This document shows, in pieces, positions 53,365 to 61,027 of a stretch of DNA of 64,000 bases. The DNA comes from an uncultured Colwellia sp. (GTDB lineage Bacteria; Pseudomonadota; Gammaproteobacteria; Enterobacterales; Alteromonadaceae), in contig CAJXQI010000001.1 of NCBI GenBank assembly GCA_913058395.1, positions 248,001 to 312,000 on the forward strand, read 5' to 3'. The position numbers and the translations under genes were made by a program. Numbering within the stretch: position 1 is the stretch's first letter; each line of letters starts with the position of its first letter. The notes beneath the pieces were generated by a model. The model had not been told where the DNA came from. It worked only from the letters and a program-made list of their open reading frames with translations, and made no database searches.

Positions 53365-53694
53365 TGGTGGCCCCTCTGTGATTTGAACACAGGACCTACC
53401 GATTCGGGTTATCCAATACTTTCGTAAAGGCCTGGACTATATCATCACCCCCGACTAAAACGAATTTAGGCGGTAGGGTGTCGGACGCTAATGATGTATT
53501 ACACAGCAAGTTCGTGCTGCACCATCTAGTCTCTGAACCTTCCTAGTACGCTTACTAGGCTTGGCTGCTGATTGGCAAGTTTCTAATGAAACGTAGCTTT
53601 CCAGCAATTCATCCGATTTTTCCATATAGCATTACTGCTATAGGTCACAACTACTTTATGAGTCGGGCGCTCTAACCAACTGAGCTAAGGGGCC
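53365..53694 (-). tRNA. Complete tRNA-Ile2(CAU) gene interrupted by a group I intron
   Basis: The exons are 53,694-53,658 (37 nt, ending at the anticodon CAU) and 53,404-53,365 (40 nt, with encoded CCA). Joined, they read as a standard cloverleaf: acceptor GGCCCCU/AGGGGCC, D arm GCUC/GAGC, anticodon stem CCGA/UCGG with loop CUCAUAA, T arm CUGUG-UUCAAAU-CACAG. The GGCCCCU acceptor stem (C4-G69, C5-G68) favours the lysidine-modified tRNA-Ile2 over elongator tRNA-Met, which has the same anticodon. It differs from the split host tRNA at two positions in the 5' half and throughout the T arm, so it is a separate gene brought by the island. Confidence 0.88.
53405..53657 (-). ncRNA. Group I (IC3-like) self-splicing intron in the tRNA anticodon loop, 253 nt
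   Basis: The intron follows the U of anticodon CAU and ends in G, as group I introns require. Its internal guide GUGA can pair with the exon end UCAU (U.G at the splice site). Core segments match the Azoarcus tRNA-Ile(CAU) intron as I recall it: CAGCCAAGC (J3/4-P4), GAAGGU-CAGAGACUAGA (P3/P7 region) and AUAGUCCAGG...CGAAAGU (P7-P8/P9). AGACUA and UAGUC form the P7 guanosine site. It has no open reading frame and so no homing endonuclease. Confidence 0.88.
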
Positions 53695-53828
53695 ATCTCT
53701 TTCTACTTATATGCTTCTTTGTTAAAAGGGCATATACATAAAACAACTCTTCGAGTTTGTCTTAGGTATATGTGCTCTTACCTAATTTTTCGCTATCTTA
53801 CTTCTTCCGGTCCAACCTTTCCAACCTT
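53695..53828. other. Spacer between the two tRNA 5' halves, with a long hairpin
   Basis: A long imperfect hairpin (53,731-53,772) has arms CATATAC...ACAACTC and GAGTTTGT...GTATATG around a TTC loop. CCAACCTTT occurs twice in tandem (53,812-53,829) next to the attachment core and could be an integrase arm site. No strong promoter for the inner tRNA is evident here. Confidence 0.55.
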
Positions 53829-53836
53829 TTATGAGT
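53829..53836. repeat. attR core TTATGAGT
   Basis: This is identical to the left core at 13,258-13,265 and lies in the tRNA anticodon loop. The flanks differ (TCGG-type stem outside, AACCTT inside), as expected of attachment-site halves. Confidence 0.8.
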
Positions 53837-53867
53837 CGGATGCTCTAACCAACTGAGCTAAGGGGCC
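53829..53867 (-). pseudogene. Stranded 5' half of host tRNA-Ile2(CAU) gene (island right junction)
   Basis: On the minus strand this reads GGCCCCUUAGCUCAG... through D arm and anticodon CAUAA, then diverges into AAGGTTGG. Joined to the 3' half at 13,220-13,265 it makes a perfect tRNA, so this was the host gene before insertion. It differs from the inner copy at positions 26 and 27 (AU instead of GC). Confidence 0.9.
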
Positions 53868-53919
53868 ATCTTTTTACTTTTGCTTGATAACCTGAGAAAG
53901 GTTAATCAAAGCGGCGAGA

Positions 53920-53948
53920 AGTATAAGCATTTTTTATTTTGTTGTCAC
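53920..53948 (-). promoter_or_regulatory. Promoter of the host tRNA-Ile2 gene, now reading into the island
   Basis: On the minus strand GTGACA (-35) and TATACT (-10) are 17 bases apart. They are followed by a GC-rich discriminator (CGCCGC) typical of stringently controlled stable-RNA promoters. The start would be about 45 bases before the host tRNA 5' half; the intact intron-containing tRNA lies about 170 bases further on. Confidence 0.65.
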
Positions 53949-54040
53949 CATTATAACGCTAAAAAACCTGATAAATGAGTCTGATAGTTTAATAGTTGAG
54001 CGATTTAGAGTTTTACCTAATCGCTCAACCTTAAAGTTGA

Positions 54041-56800
54041 CTATTTAATACGCTTTCTTATCAGTATTGAGGTTAAGAAAATGATTAGGAAGCCAAATGA
54101 TCCGCCACCAGACGATTTAGTATTAGTTGTCGGCGTTGGTGCAGGCGTTGTCACTGTTGCTGCAACGACTGTAAGTGTTATCTGGCTTGTAGTTGATAGA
54201 TTTTTAGAGTCTGTAGCCGTAAATGACAGCTCTACAGTGCCAGCTGTTGCTGGTGCAACAAAGTTAGCTGATAATGCATCGGCATTATTCAGCGTTACTG
54301 TAGTACCTGCAGTTTGCTGCCATAAGTAGGTTAGCGGATCATTTTCGTTGTCAGTTGCAGTTGCTGTAACAGTAACTGTAGCTCCCGTGTTAACTTCTCT
54401 ATTTTCAGATAGAGTAACAGCAGGAGCCGTATTGCTATCGTCATCTGAAATAGTGACTGTGTATTGGGTAATTGAACCTAAATTACTACCAGATACTGAC
54501 GACAACTCAACTGTGAAGCTTTCATTACCTTCGTCTTCGGTGTCGTTAATAATATCAATACTTATAGTTTTTTCGCTGGCATCACCATCTGCCCACTCGA
54601 CAGTACCTGAAGCAGACTCAACGTCATCACCAACAGTTGCTGTACCTGAGCTTAATAAATACGAGGCTGATACCGCACCTATTGAACTTCCTTGGCGAGC
54701 AAGTGTTATGTCTATACTACCTTGGTTTTCAGCTACTGTGGTTTCAGCACTAGTAAATGCCAGTGTGCCGCTGTTAACACGTCCAGCAACATCAATAGTT
54801 AGGTAACTATTGCTACCCAAAGTGGCTGTATTACTTGGTTGACTTAGGCGAACAAAAAACTTTTCTTTAAATTCTTCACCTGTTGCGTCAGCAGCTATAT
54901 CAATCTCAATGGTTTTATCTGCAGTATCATTTGCTGGCCAATTTAGGGTGCCAGAAACAGGAGTATAGTCAGTGTTTTCTTTTGCACTACCGGGTAATAG
55001 TTGATAATTAACACTTACGGCCTCAGTTGGGTTACTGGCGCTGTCACGCTGTACGTTAATAGTTAACGTTTCGCCTTGATTAGCGCTTATAGTACGGTTA
55101 CTAAAACCTAATTTCCCTTGGCTTGACTCATGAGTACGGTCTTTAAGAATGTATAAACCACTACCAATGTCACTAACTAAAATATTGCCAGAAGGTAGGT
55201 AAGGATAAGTACCCCACGCACCATTGAAGCCTGCATTGTTTGATGGTGTGTAAGTGTCGAAGAAGCCAACATCTACAGGATTTGCAGGGTCAGTAATATC
55301 TAATACAGTTAAGCCTCGTTCATAATTTGACATGTAATAGCGATTACCACGAACAAAGCCATTGTGATCTATCGCGCGTGTAGGACCTGTCCATTGTCCT
55401 ACTTGAGTTGGGTTTGTAAGGTCTGCAATTGAAAATATGCGAACGGTTGAATTTAAACCAGCATCTTTCTCATCAAACTCATCATGTAAGAATATATGTT
55501 GTTTGTCTTCAGTGCCCCAGCCTGAGTGCACGTACTGGTTGCTTTTAGCAACGTCGTCATACTCTCCAGTACCTAGTAACTTTGTGTCTGAAGTGTCGGT
55601 GATGTTCCAAAGCTTCATTTCTTTTTCATTGAAATCAATGAAAACAGTACAACTGTCGCCACTAGTATTACATTGACTGTCTTTGCGGCTATCAGTGATA
55701 TTCATTGATGCGCCATCGTGGGTATAACCGGAGCCAAAATAGTTGTTTGATATTGCGGTTAATGTTTCTGGTGATTTTAATGAGTAGCTATGGAATGCAC
55801 CACTGAACCTATTACTACCAATAAGCTGTAAGCTTGGCGTTAAACCAGGTAGAGCAATATTTAAAGTGTGATCAACATTGGTGATATAAACATTATGTGC
55901 TTTGGTTACTACTCTATTTTTTTCAACTAAGCTAACAGAGTTTGGCAGTTGGTTGAGGTTGATGATTGTTACGTAATCCGTTGAACTATCAATAGTGGCA
56001 TAGGCATATGCCTGCCATGCGCCGATACCAGAATCAAAATATTGATATACTTTGATGTCACGCCAACTTGAGCTAAGGCCTGAAATGGTACCCACTTCGC
56101 TAGGATTCTCAGGATCAGTAACATTAACTACAGCAACACCATTTCGTAAGCCAATAAGGGCATATTCATCACCAGTGTTTAAGTCAACATGACCCCAAAT
56201 ATCATTTGCTGCACTAGGACGGCTAGAGAATTCGTTTAAGGGCATGTGCGCAAGTAGGTCAATGTTATTACAAGAAAAGCTTCCAGCTGAGCCGTTAACA
56301 CAATCAAGACCGGTTTGCTTTTCGCTTAACATATGATAACTAGCAAGCTTATTTTTAAGGGCTTTACTTTCAGGACTATTCTCTGCAAATAGTGATTTAC
56401 CATCTGCCATGATAACAAAACCTTGCTTACGCAATGGCTCTGCCATATCAAGAGGAATATTTTTTAATTCAGTCGCGTTGGTATCTGGGCTTTGGCTCTG
56501 AAAATGATCGAAGCGATTGTAACCACCATAAATTGGCACTAATGCGCTTTTTAAATAGAATAACTCTTCACTTGAGCTGATTGTATATTCACCAGAAGAA
56601 ACTAGTATTCTATCGCCTTTATTGGCTTGTTGAACGGCATATGCAATAGTTTTACAAGGTCTTAAAACTTGATCACATTTGCCTGAATCTTTACCGCTTT
56701 CAGCAACAAAACGTGCTTTATCGTGTTCTGAATGAGCGAATGATAATTGACTATTGAATAGTGCAGCAATAGCCGCAAATATCCATATTATTCGTAACAT
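54041..56800 (-). CDS. Choice-of-anchor B family surface protein with Calx-beta domains and GlyGly-CTERM-like tail
   Basis: The 919-residue protein has a signal peptide (about 1-22). A pectate-lyase-like start (DSGKCDQVLRPCKTIAYAVQQANKGDRILVSSG) is followed by LVIVD-type beta-propeller repeats (YALIGLRNGVAVVNVTDPENP; RGLTVLDITDPANPVDVG). Two Calx-beta domains (about 570-680 and 680-790) and a PKD/Ig-like domain (about 800-880) come next. The C-terminus is SSGGGSFGFLIIFLTSIL plus basic residues, which fits a rhombosortase-processed GlyGly-CTERM signal. It is probably a cell-surface or secreted protein; substrate unknown. Confidence 0.85.
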   Translation of the reverse strand: MLRIIWIFAAIAALFNSQLSFAHSEHDKARFVAESGKDSGKCDQVLRPCKTIAYAVQQANKGDRILVSSGEYTISSSEELFYLKSALVPIYGGYNRFDHFQSQSPDTNATELKNIPLDMAEPLRKQGFVIMADGKSLFAENSPESKALKNKLASYHMLSEKQTGLDCVNGSAGSFSCNNIDLLAHMPLNEFSSRPSAANDIWGHVDLNTGDEYALIGLRNGVAVVNVTDPENPSEVGTISGLSSSWRDIKVYQYFDSGIGAWQAYAYATIDSSTDYVTIINLNQLPNSVSLVEKNRVVTKAHNVYITNVDHTLNIALPGLTPSLQLIGSNRFSGAFHSYSLKSPETLTAISNNYFGSGYTHDGASMNITDSRKDSQCNTSGDSCTVFIDFNEKEMKLWNITDTSDTKLLGTGEYDDVAKSNQYVHSGWGTEDKQHIFLHDEFDEKDAGLNSTVRIFSIADLTNPTQVGQWTGPTRAIDHNGFVRGNRYYMSNYERGLTVLDITDPANPVDVGFFDTYTPSNNAGFNGAWGTYPYLPSGNILVSDIGSGLYILKDRTHESSQGKLGFSNRTISANQGETLTINVQRDSASNPTEAVSVNYQLLPGSAKENTDYTPVSGTLNWPANDTADKTIEIDIAADATGEEFKEKFFVRLSQPSNTATLGSNSYLTIDVAGRVNSGTLAFTSAETTVAENQGSIDITLARQGSSIGAVSASYLLSSGTATVGDDVESASGTVEWADGDASEKTISIDIINDTEDEGNESFTVELSSVSGSNLGSITQYTVTISDDDSNTAPAVTLSENREVNTGATVTVTATATDNENDPLTYLWQQTAGTTVTLNNADALSANFVAPATAGTVELSFTATDSKNLSTTSQITLTVVAATVTTPAPTPTTNTKSSGGGSFGFLIIFLTSILIRKRIK

Positions 56801-56937
56801 CGGATAGTCCTTATGTTAATAAAATGTTATATATGTCACTGTACAGTATTTGAATTGCTTTTTAAATCATTGCTTTTTACTCATTGTCGATTTATCTTCG
56901 TTTATAATCATTGGCTTTGGGCCGTTATGTAGGACGT

Positions 56938-57810
56938 ATGTTCATAAAAAAATTCGTAGCAATTTTGTTATTGCTCTCTTCTTGTTTAATATATTTTATC
57001 TTTTTTAATTCTTCAGTTAAGCAGCAAGTCAATGTGAGCCTGATGTGGCATGAAGCAGCGTTGCAATGCCAATCAACCTTTGCGCCTAAAAGCAATGGTG
57101 AAGCTTGGTTTATAGAGCAATTGCAATTCTTCTTAAGTAATTTAGAAGTTGAGGTAGAGGGTAAAGGTTGGCAGAAGTTGGCATTAGTCGACAGTCCTTA
57201 TCAAACTACCGAAACTGTTCTTTTGGGAGAAAATTGTCGAGAGCAAACTAAGCAACAAAATGTAAAAGATAACGGAAATTGGCTCATCGAATTTGATAAT
57301 AATATTGATATTTCTACAGTGCGTGCTGTGCGATTTAGCTTAGGAGTACCTTTTGAGTATAATCACTTAAACCCTGTAACTCAGAAAAGTCCGCTAAATA
57401 TACCTTCAATGTTTTGGGTTTGGCAAACAGGGCATAAATTCTTAAGGGCTGAGCTTGCATCAGTTGATGCGCAATGGCTATTTCATCTTGGCTCAACGGG
57501 ATGTAAAGCGAGTAGTGTCATGCGAGCGCCTAAACAAAGTTGCCGATACCCTAATACTTTTGAGTTTGAGATACCTGTTACCCAAGATGTAAATAATTCG
57601 CTCTCATTGAGTTTTAACTTAGCAAAATTATTAAATGGTGTTGAGCTAGGGCAAACATCTAGTTGCCAATCAGAACAAGACAGTGAAAGTTGCCAACAGC
57701 TATTTGAAAATTTGTCACCAGTAGAAAAAGTGAATAGTCCAGATGCTATGTCTGGAGTTTTTAGCGTAATTAAAGTCGGTAGTGGTAAGAAAGGAATTTC
57801 AGTTGAATAA
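56938..57810 (+). CDS. MbnP family (metallo-mystery pair, four-Cys) periplasmic protein
   Basis: The product is about 290 residues from the ATG giving MFIKKFVAILLLLSSCLIYF. It contains paired Cys (ALQCQSTF, GENCREQ, STGCKAS, KQSCRYP) and the NIPSMFWVWQTGHKFLRAEL segment typical of the family. MbnP-type proteins bind copper, and a partner MbnH dihaem enzyme modifies a Trp in them. The next gene encodes such a dihaem protein and overlaps its end, so the pair assignment is strong. No methanobactin genes are nearby. Confidence 0.82.
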   Translation: MFIKKFVAILLLLSSCLIYFIFFNSSVKQQVNVSLMWHEAALQCQSTFAPKSNGEAWFIEQLQFFLSNLEVEVEGKGWQKLALVDSPYQTTETVLLGENCREQTKQQNVKDNGNWLIEFDNNIDISTVRAVRFSLGVPFEYNHLNPVTQKSPLNIPSMFWVWQTGHKFLRAELASVDAQWLFHLGSTGCKASSVMRAPKQSCRYPNTFEFEIPVTQDVNNSLSLSFNLAKLLNGVELGQTSSCQSEQDSESCQQLFENLSPVEKVNSPDAMSGVFSVIKVGSGKKGISVE

Positions 57811-58939
57811 GTTTATAAGCACCTCTTTATTAATTGTTCTTAGCTATTTTTTGATTGGGTGTTTGCCCGAAACTAAGTCTAATACTGCTTATCAATGGCC
57901 TATAATTGATGGTTTTCCAAAACCACAAGTGCCTGAAAATAACCCAATGAGTAATGAAAAGGTTATCTTAGGCAAAGCATTGTTTTTTGATAAAAATCTA
58001 TCAGCTAACGAGCAACAATCATGTGAGAGCTGTCATTTACAAGAGTTTGCTTTTGCAGAGGATAAACAAGTGTCAGTTGGCTCTACCGGCGCACTGCATA
58101 GAAGGAACGCACCAGCACTTGTCAATATTGCCTATAATAAAACGCTTACTTGGGCGCATGACGGTATTACTTCGTTAGAACGGCAGATATTGTTACCTAT
58201 GTTTGGCGAAAACCCAATTGAGTTGGGCATTACAGGTCATGAAAAGGAAGTGCTGTTGCGATTCGAGACTGAAGAATATAGCAAATTGTTTAGTCAGGCT
58301 TTTCCTGGTGAAAAAATCAGTTTTGAACTAATAGTTAATGCGCTAGCAAGCTATGTTCGTAGTTTAATCTCGTTAAATTCACCGTTTGATCAATATGCTT
58401 ATGCAGGTGATGATACGGCGATTTCCGAAGCAGCTATTCGCGGTATGAATATGTTCTTTTCTGAACGCTTGGAGTGCCATCATTGTCACGGAGGCTTTAA
58501 CTTTACCCAATCAACAGGGCATGAACAGCAACTTATTGACCGTAGACCATTTCATAATACTGGCTTATATAATGTTGAGCTTTCTGGTGACACAAGTGGC
58601 TACCCTAAAAAAGATAATGGTTTAGCTGAAATATCAACGTTAGCGAAAGATAATGGCCGCTTTAGAGCGCCTACGCTGCGTAATATTGAATATAGCGCCC
58701 CGTATATGCATGATGGCAGCGTAGCAACACTCTCAGAAGTTATTGATATCTATGCCGCTGGCGGGCGTAATATAGAGCATGGTAAGTATCAAGGTGATGG
58801 TCGAGCTAATCCTTTAAAAAGCCAATTTGTTAAAGGTTTTGAACTAACGGTAGAAGAAAAAGAAGATTTACTCGCTTTTCTTAATACGCTTACAGATAAA
58901 GAATTTTTAAATACACCTCGACATACACCTAATCAGTAG
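57803..58939 (+). CDS. Dihaem cytochrome c peroxidase-like protein, MbnH type
   Basis: The product is a lipoprotein; its signal ends LSYFLIGC and the start is the TTG after AAAGGA. It has two c-type haem sites, SCESCHLQE and ECHHCHGGFN, and the peroxidase-family segments LGKALFFDKNLSANEQQSC, NAPALVNIAYNKTLTWAHDG and FRAPTLRNIEYSAPYMHDGSV. MbnH enzymes oxidise a tryptophan of the partner MbnP. Its start lies inside the last codons of the upstream MbnP gene. Confidence 0.85.
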   Translation: MNKFISTSLLIVLSYFLIGCLPETKSNTAYQWPIIDGFPKPQVPENNPMSNEKVILGKALFFDKNLSANEQQSCESCHLQEFAFAEDKQVSVGSTGALHRRNAPALVNIAYNKTLTWAHDGITSLERQILLPMFGENPIELGITGHEKEVLLRFETEEYSKLFSQAFPGEKISFELIVNALASYVRSLISLNSPFDQYAYAGDDTAISEAAIRGMNMFFSERLECHHCHGGFNFTQSTGHEQQLIDRRPFHNTGLYNVELSGDTSGYPKKDNGLAEISTLAKDNGRFRAPTLRNIEYSAPYMHDGSVATLSEVIDIYAAGGRNIEHGKYQGDGRANPLKSQFVKGFELTVEEKEDLLAFLNTLTDKEFLNTPRHTPNQ

Positions 58940-58995
58940 CCGCTTAATATTATTAGTCATGCGACTAACGTTGAAAGTAGTATTTTAGGCAATAA

Positions 58996-59023
58996 AAAAC
59001 CAGCTTAAACAAGCTGGTTTTTT
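58996..59023. terminator. Bidirectional terminator between mbnH and rpoD
   Basis: AAAACCAGCTT / AAGCTGGTTTT with an AAAC loop has A-tract and T-tract on opposite sides, so it can serve both convergent genes. Confidence 0.9.
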
Positions 59024-59060
59024 TATTTATATAACAATGCATTTGTTATAACGGTATTAC

Positions 59061-60896
59061 TTACTCACCGTCTAAGAAACTTTTCAGTTGCTCTGAACGT
59101 GAAGGGTGACGCAATTTACGTAATGCTTTTGCTTCAATTTGACGAATACGTTCACGTGTTACATCAAACTGTTTACCCACTTCTTCCAAAGTATGGTCAG
59201 TATTCATATCGATACCAAAGCGCATTCTTAAAACCTTTGCTTCACGAGCGGTTAGGCCTGCTAATACTTCATGAGTTGCATCTTTAAGGTTTTCAGACGT
59301 TGCTGAGTCTACCGGTAATTCACCGCTACCATCTTCAATAAAGTCACCTAAGTGCGAATCTTCGTCATCACCAATTGGTGTTTCCATTGAGATTGGCTCT
59401 TTAGCAATTTTCAACACTTTGCGAATTTTGTCTTCAGGCATAATCATGCGCTCAGCTAATTCTTCAGGTGTTGGTTCACGGCCCATTTCTTGTAACATTT
59501 GACGTGAAATACGATTAAGTTTGTTAATCGTTTCAATCATATGTACTGGAATACGAATGGTGCGTGCTTGGTCAGCAATTGAACGAGTAATCGCTTGACG
59601 TATCCACCATGTTGCATAAGTTGAGAACTTATAACCACGACGATATTCAAACTTATCAACGGCTTTCATCAAACCGATATTACCTTCTTGAATTAAATCC
59701 AAGAACTGCAAACCACGGTTAGTGTATTTTTTCGCAATTGAGATAACTAGACGTAAGTTAGCTTCAACCATTTCCTTCTTAGCGCGACGAGCTTTCGCCT
59801 CACCAATTGACATACGACGGTTGATGTCTTTTATACCATGAACATTTAGGTAAGTTTCTTCTTCTAACATGTTCAATTTATAAATACAGCGTTCAACATC
59901 TAGTTCAATATCAGCAAGCTTTTTAGAGTACGACTCTCCAGCTGCTTTTTGTGCTTCAAACCAATCTTTTGATGTTTCGTTGCCTGGGAATATTTTAATA
60001 AATGTTGATTTTGGCATACCTGCGCCAACAACACAGTGCTTCATGATCAAACGTTCTTGAACACGTAAGCGATCCATAACACTACGCATGTTCTTCACTA
60101 AACGGTCGAACACTTTTGGTACTATGCGGAACTCTTTAAATACTTCTGCTAATGCGTCGATTGCAGTTTGTGCGTCAGCATGGCCACGGCCTTTAGCTTG
60201 AATAACACTATTAGCATTCTCATAAGCGGCACGTAAGGCGTTGAATTTCTCACGGGCTTCTTCAGGACAAGGACCTGTATCTTCTTCTTCCTCATCTTCT
60301 TCATCTGACTTGTCTTCTTCTTCTAAATCTTCTTTAGAAAGTTCTGAGCCAATATGAGTTGCTGCCGCTGGAATTTCTTCGTCTTCAGCGTCAGGGTCTA
60401 AGAAACCAACGATAATGTCGCTTAAGCGAACTTCTTCAGCTTCAAAATTATCCCACTGTTCCAGCAAGTAGTTAATTGCTGGCGGATATTCAGAAACGCT
60501 GCGTTGTACTTCTTTGATACCTTCTTCGATACGTTTGGCGATAACAATTTCGCCTTTACGTGTTAGAAGTTCTACCGTACCCATTTCACGCATATACATA
60601 CGTACTGGGTCTGTAGTACGACCAATTTCGCTTTCAACAGTAGCAAGTGCTTGGGCCGCCGCTTCAGCAGCATCCTCATCAGTATTGCCTTCTGTCATCA
60701 TTAACGTATCGTTATCTGGTGCAGTTTCGAATACTTGAATACCCATGTCGTTGATCATTCTAACAATGTCTTCAACTTGGTCTGAATCGATTATATCTTG
60801 CGGAAGATGATCGTTAACTTGTGCAAAAGTTAAATAACCTTGCTCTTTACCTTTGGTTATTAACTCTTTAAGTCTAGATTGAGGGGCTTGATCCAT
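59061..60896 (-). CDS. rpoD: RNA polymerase primary sigma factor RpoD (sigma-70)
   Basis: The 611-residue housekeeping sigma factor has region 1.1 at the N-terminus, region 1.2 ([21 protein letters not shown]), an acidic non-conserved region ([17 protein letters not shown]) and region 2 ([22 protein letters not shown]). Region 3 ([14 protein letters not shown]) and region 4 ([29 protein letters not shown]) follow. The length matches the gammaproteobacterial family. It ends the rpsU-yqeY-dnaG-rpoD cluster on the minus strand. Confidence 0.97.
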   Translation of the reverse strand: MDQAPQSRLKELITKGKEQGYLTFAQVNDHLPQDIIDSDQVEDIVRMINDMGIQVFETAPDNDTLMMTEGNTDEDAAEAAAQALATVESEIGRTTDPVRMYMREMGTVELLTRKGEIVIAKRIEEGIKEVQRSVSEYPPAINYLLEQWDNFEAEEVRLSDIIVGFLDPDAEDEEIPAAATHIGSELSKEDLEEEDKSDEEDEEEEDTGPCPEEAREKFNALRAAYENANSVIQAKGRGHADAQTAIDALAEVFKEFRIVPKVFDRLVKNMRSVMDRLRVQERLIMKHCVVGAGMPKSTFIKIFPGNETSKDWFEAQKAAGESYSKKLADIELDVERCIYKLNMLEEETYLNVHGIKDINRRMSIGEAKARRAKKEMVEANLRLVISIAKKYTNRGLQFLDLIQEGNIGLMKAVDKFEYRRGYKFSTYATWWIRQAITRSIADQARTIRIPVHMIETINKLNRISRQMLQEMGREPTPEELAERMIMPEDKIRKVLKIAKEPISMETPIGDDEDSHLGDFIEDGSGELPVDSATSENLKDATHEVLAGLTAREAKVLRMRFGIDMNTDHTLEEVGKQFDVTRERIRQIEAKALRKLRHPSRSEQLKSFLDGE

Positions 60897-61027
60897 TGAC
60901 GAGTGTCCACCTATTTATGGCTATCAAAAATACAACAGTAAGCCGGAAATTATAGCGAAAACTTTACTATATTACCAGCGATAAACTGCGCTTCTATTTG
61001 TTTAAATATAGTACAACTATATTGATT

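Larger units (their letters stand above)
13258..53836. mobile_element. Integrative genomic island in tRNA-Ile2(CAU), carrying BREX and Septu defence
   Basis: The limits are the two halves of one tRNA gene and their shared 8-bp core. Inside are a tyrosine integrase near the right end, an AlpA-type regulator, a replication-like module (26.2-30.4 kb), an IS3 element, several nuclease or defence candidates, a BREX locus and a PtuA/PtuB pair. The island also carries an intron-containing replacement tRNA-Ile2. No capsid, tail, portal, relaxase or type IV secretion gene is visible, so it is a non-conjugative island or satellite-type element by content. Confidence 0.9.

Noticed and set aside
53145-53390. 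Minus-strand frame of 81 codons next to the intron-containing tRNA
   Set aside because: It overlaps the tRNA 3' exon, has low-complexity composition and no ribosome-binding site.
53365-53694. Elongator tRNA-Met instead of tRNA-Ile2
   Set aside because: The anticodon CAU is shared, but the GGCCCCU acceptor stem with C4-G69 and C5-G68 matches tRNA-Ile2 identity better; not fully excluded without a search.
13258-53836. Island as a prophage or conjugative element
   Set aside because: No capsid, tail, portal, terminase, relaxase or type IV secretion genes were found; content is integrase, regulator, replication and defence only.
54081-54806. Plus-strand frames of 82 and 152 codons inside the choice-of-anchor B gene
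   Set aside because: They are antisense shadows of the Thr/Val-rich Calx-beta and PKD-like repeats.
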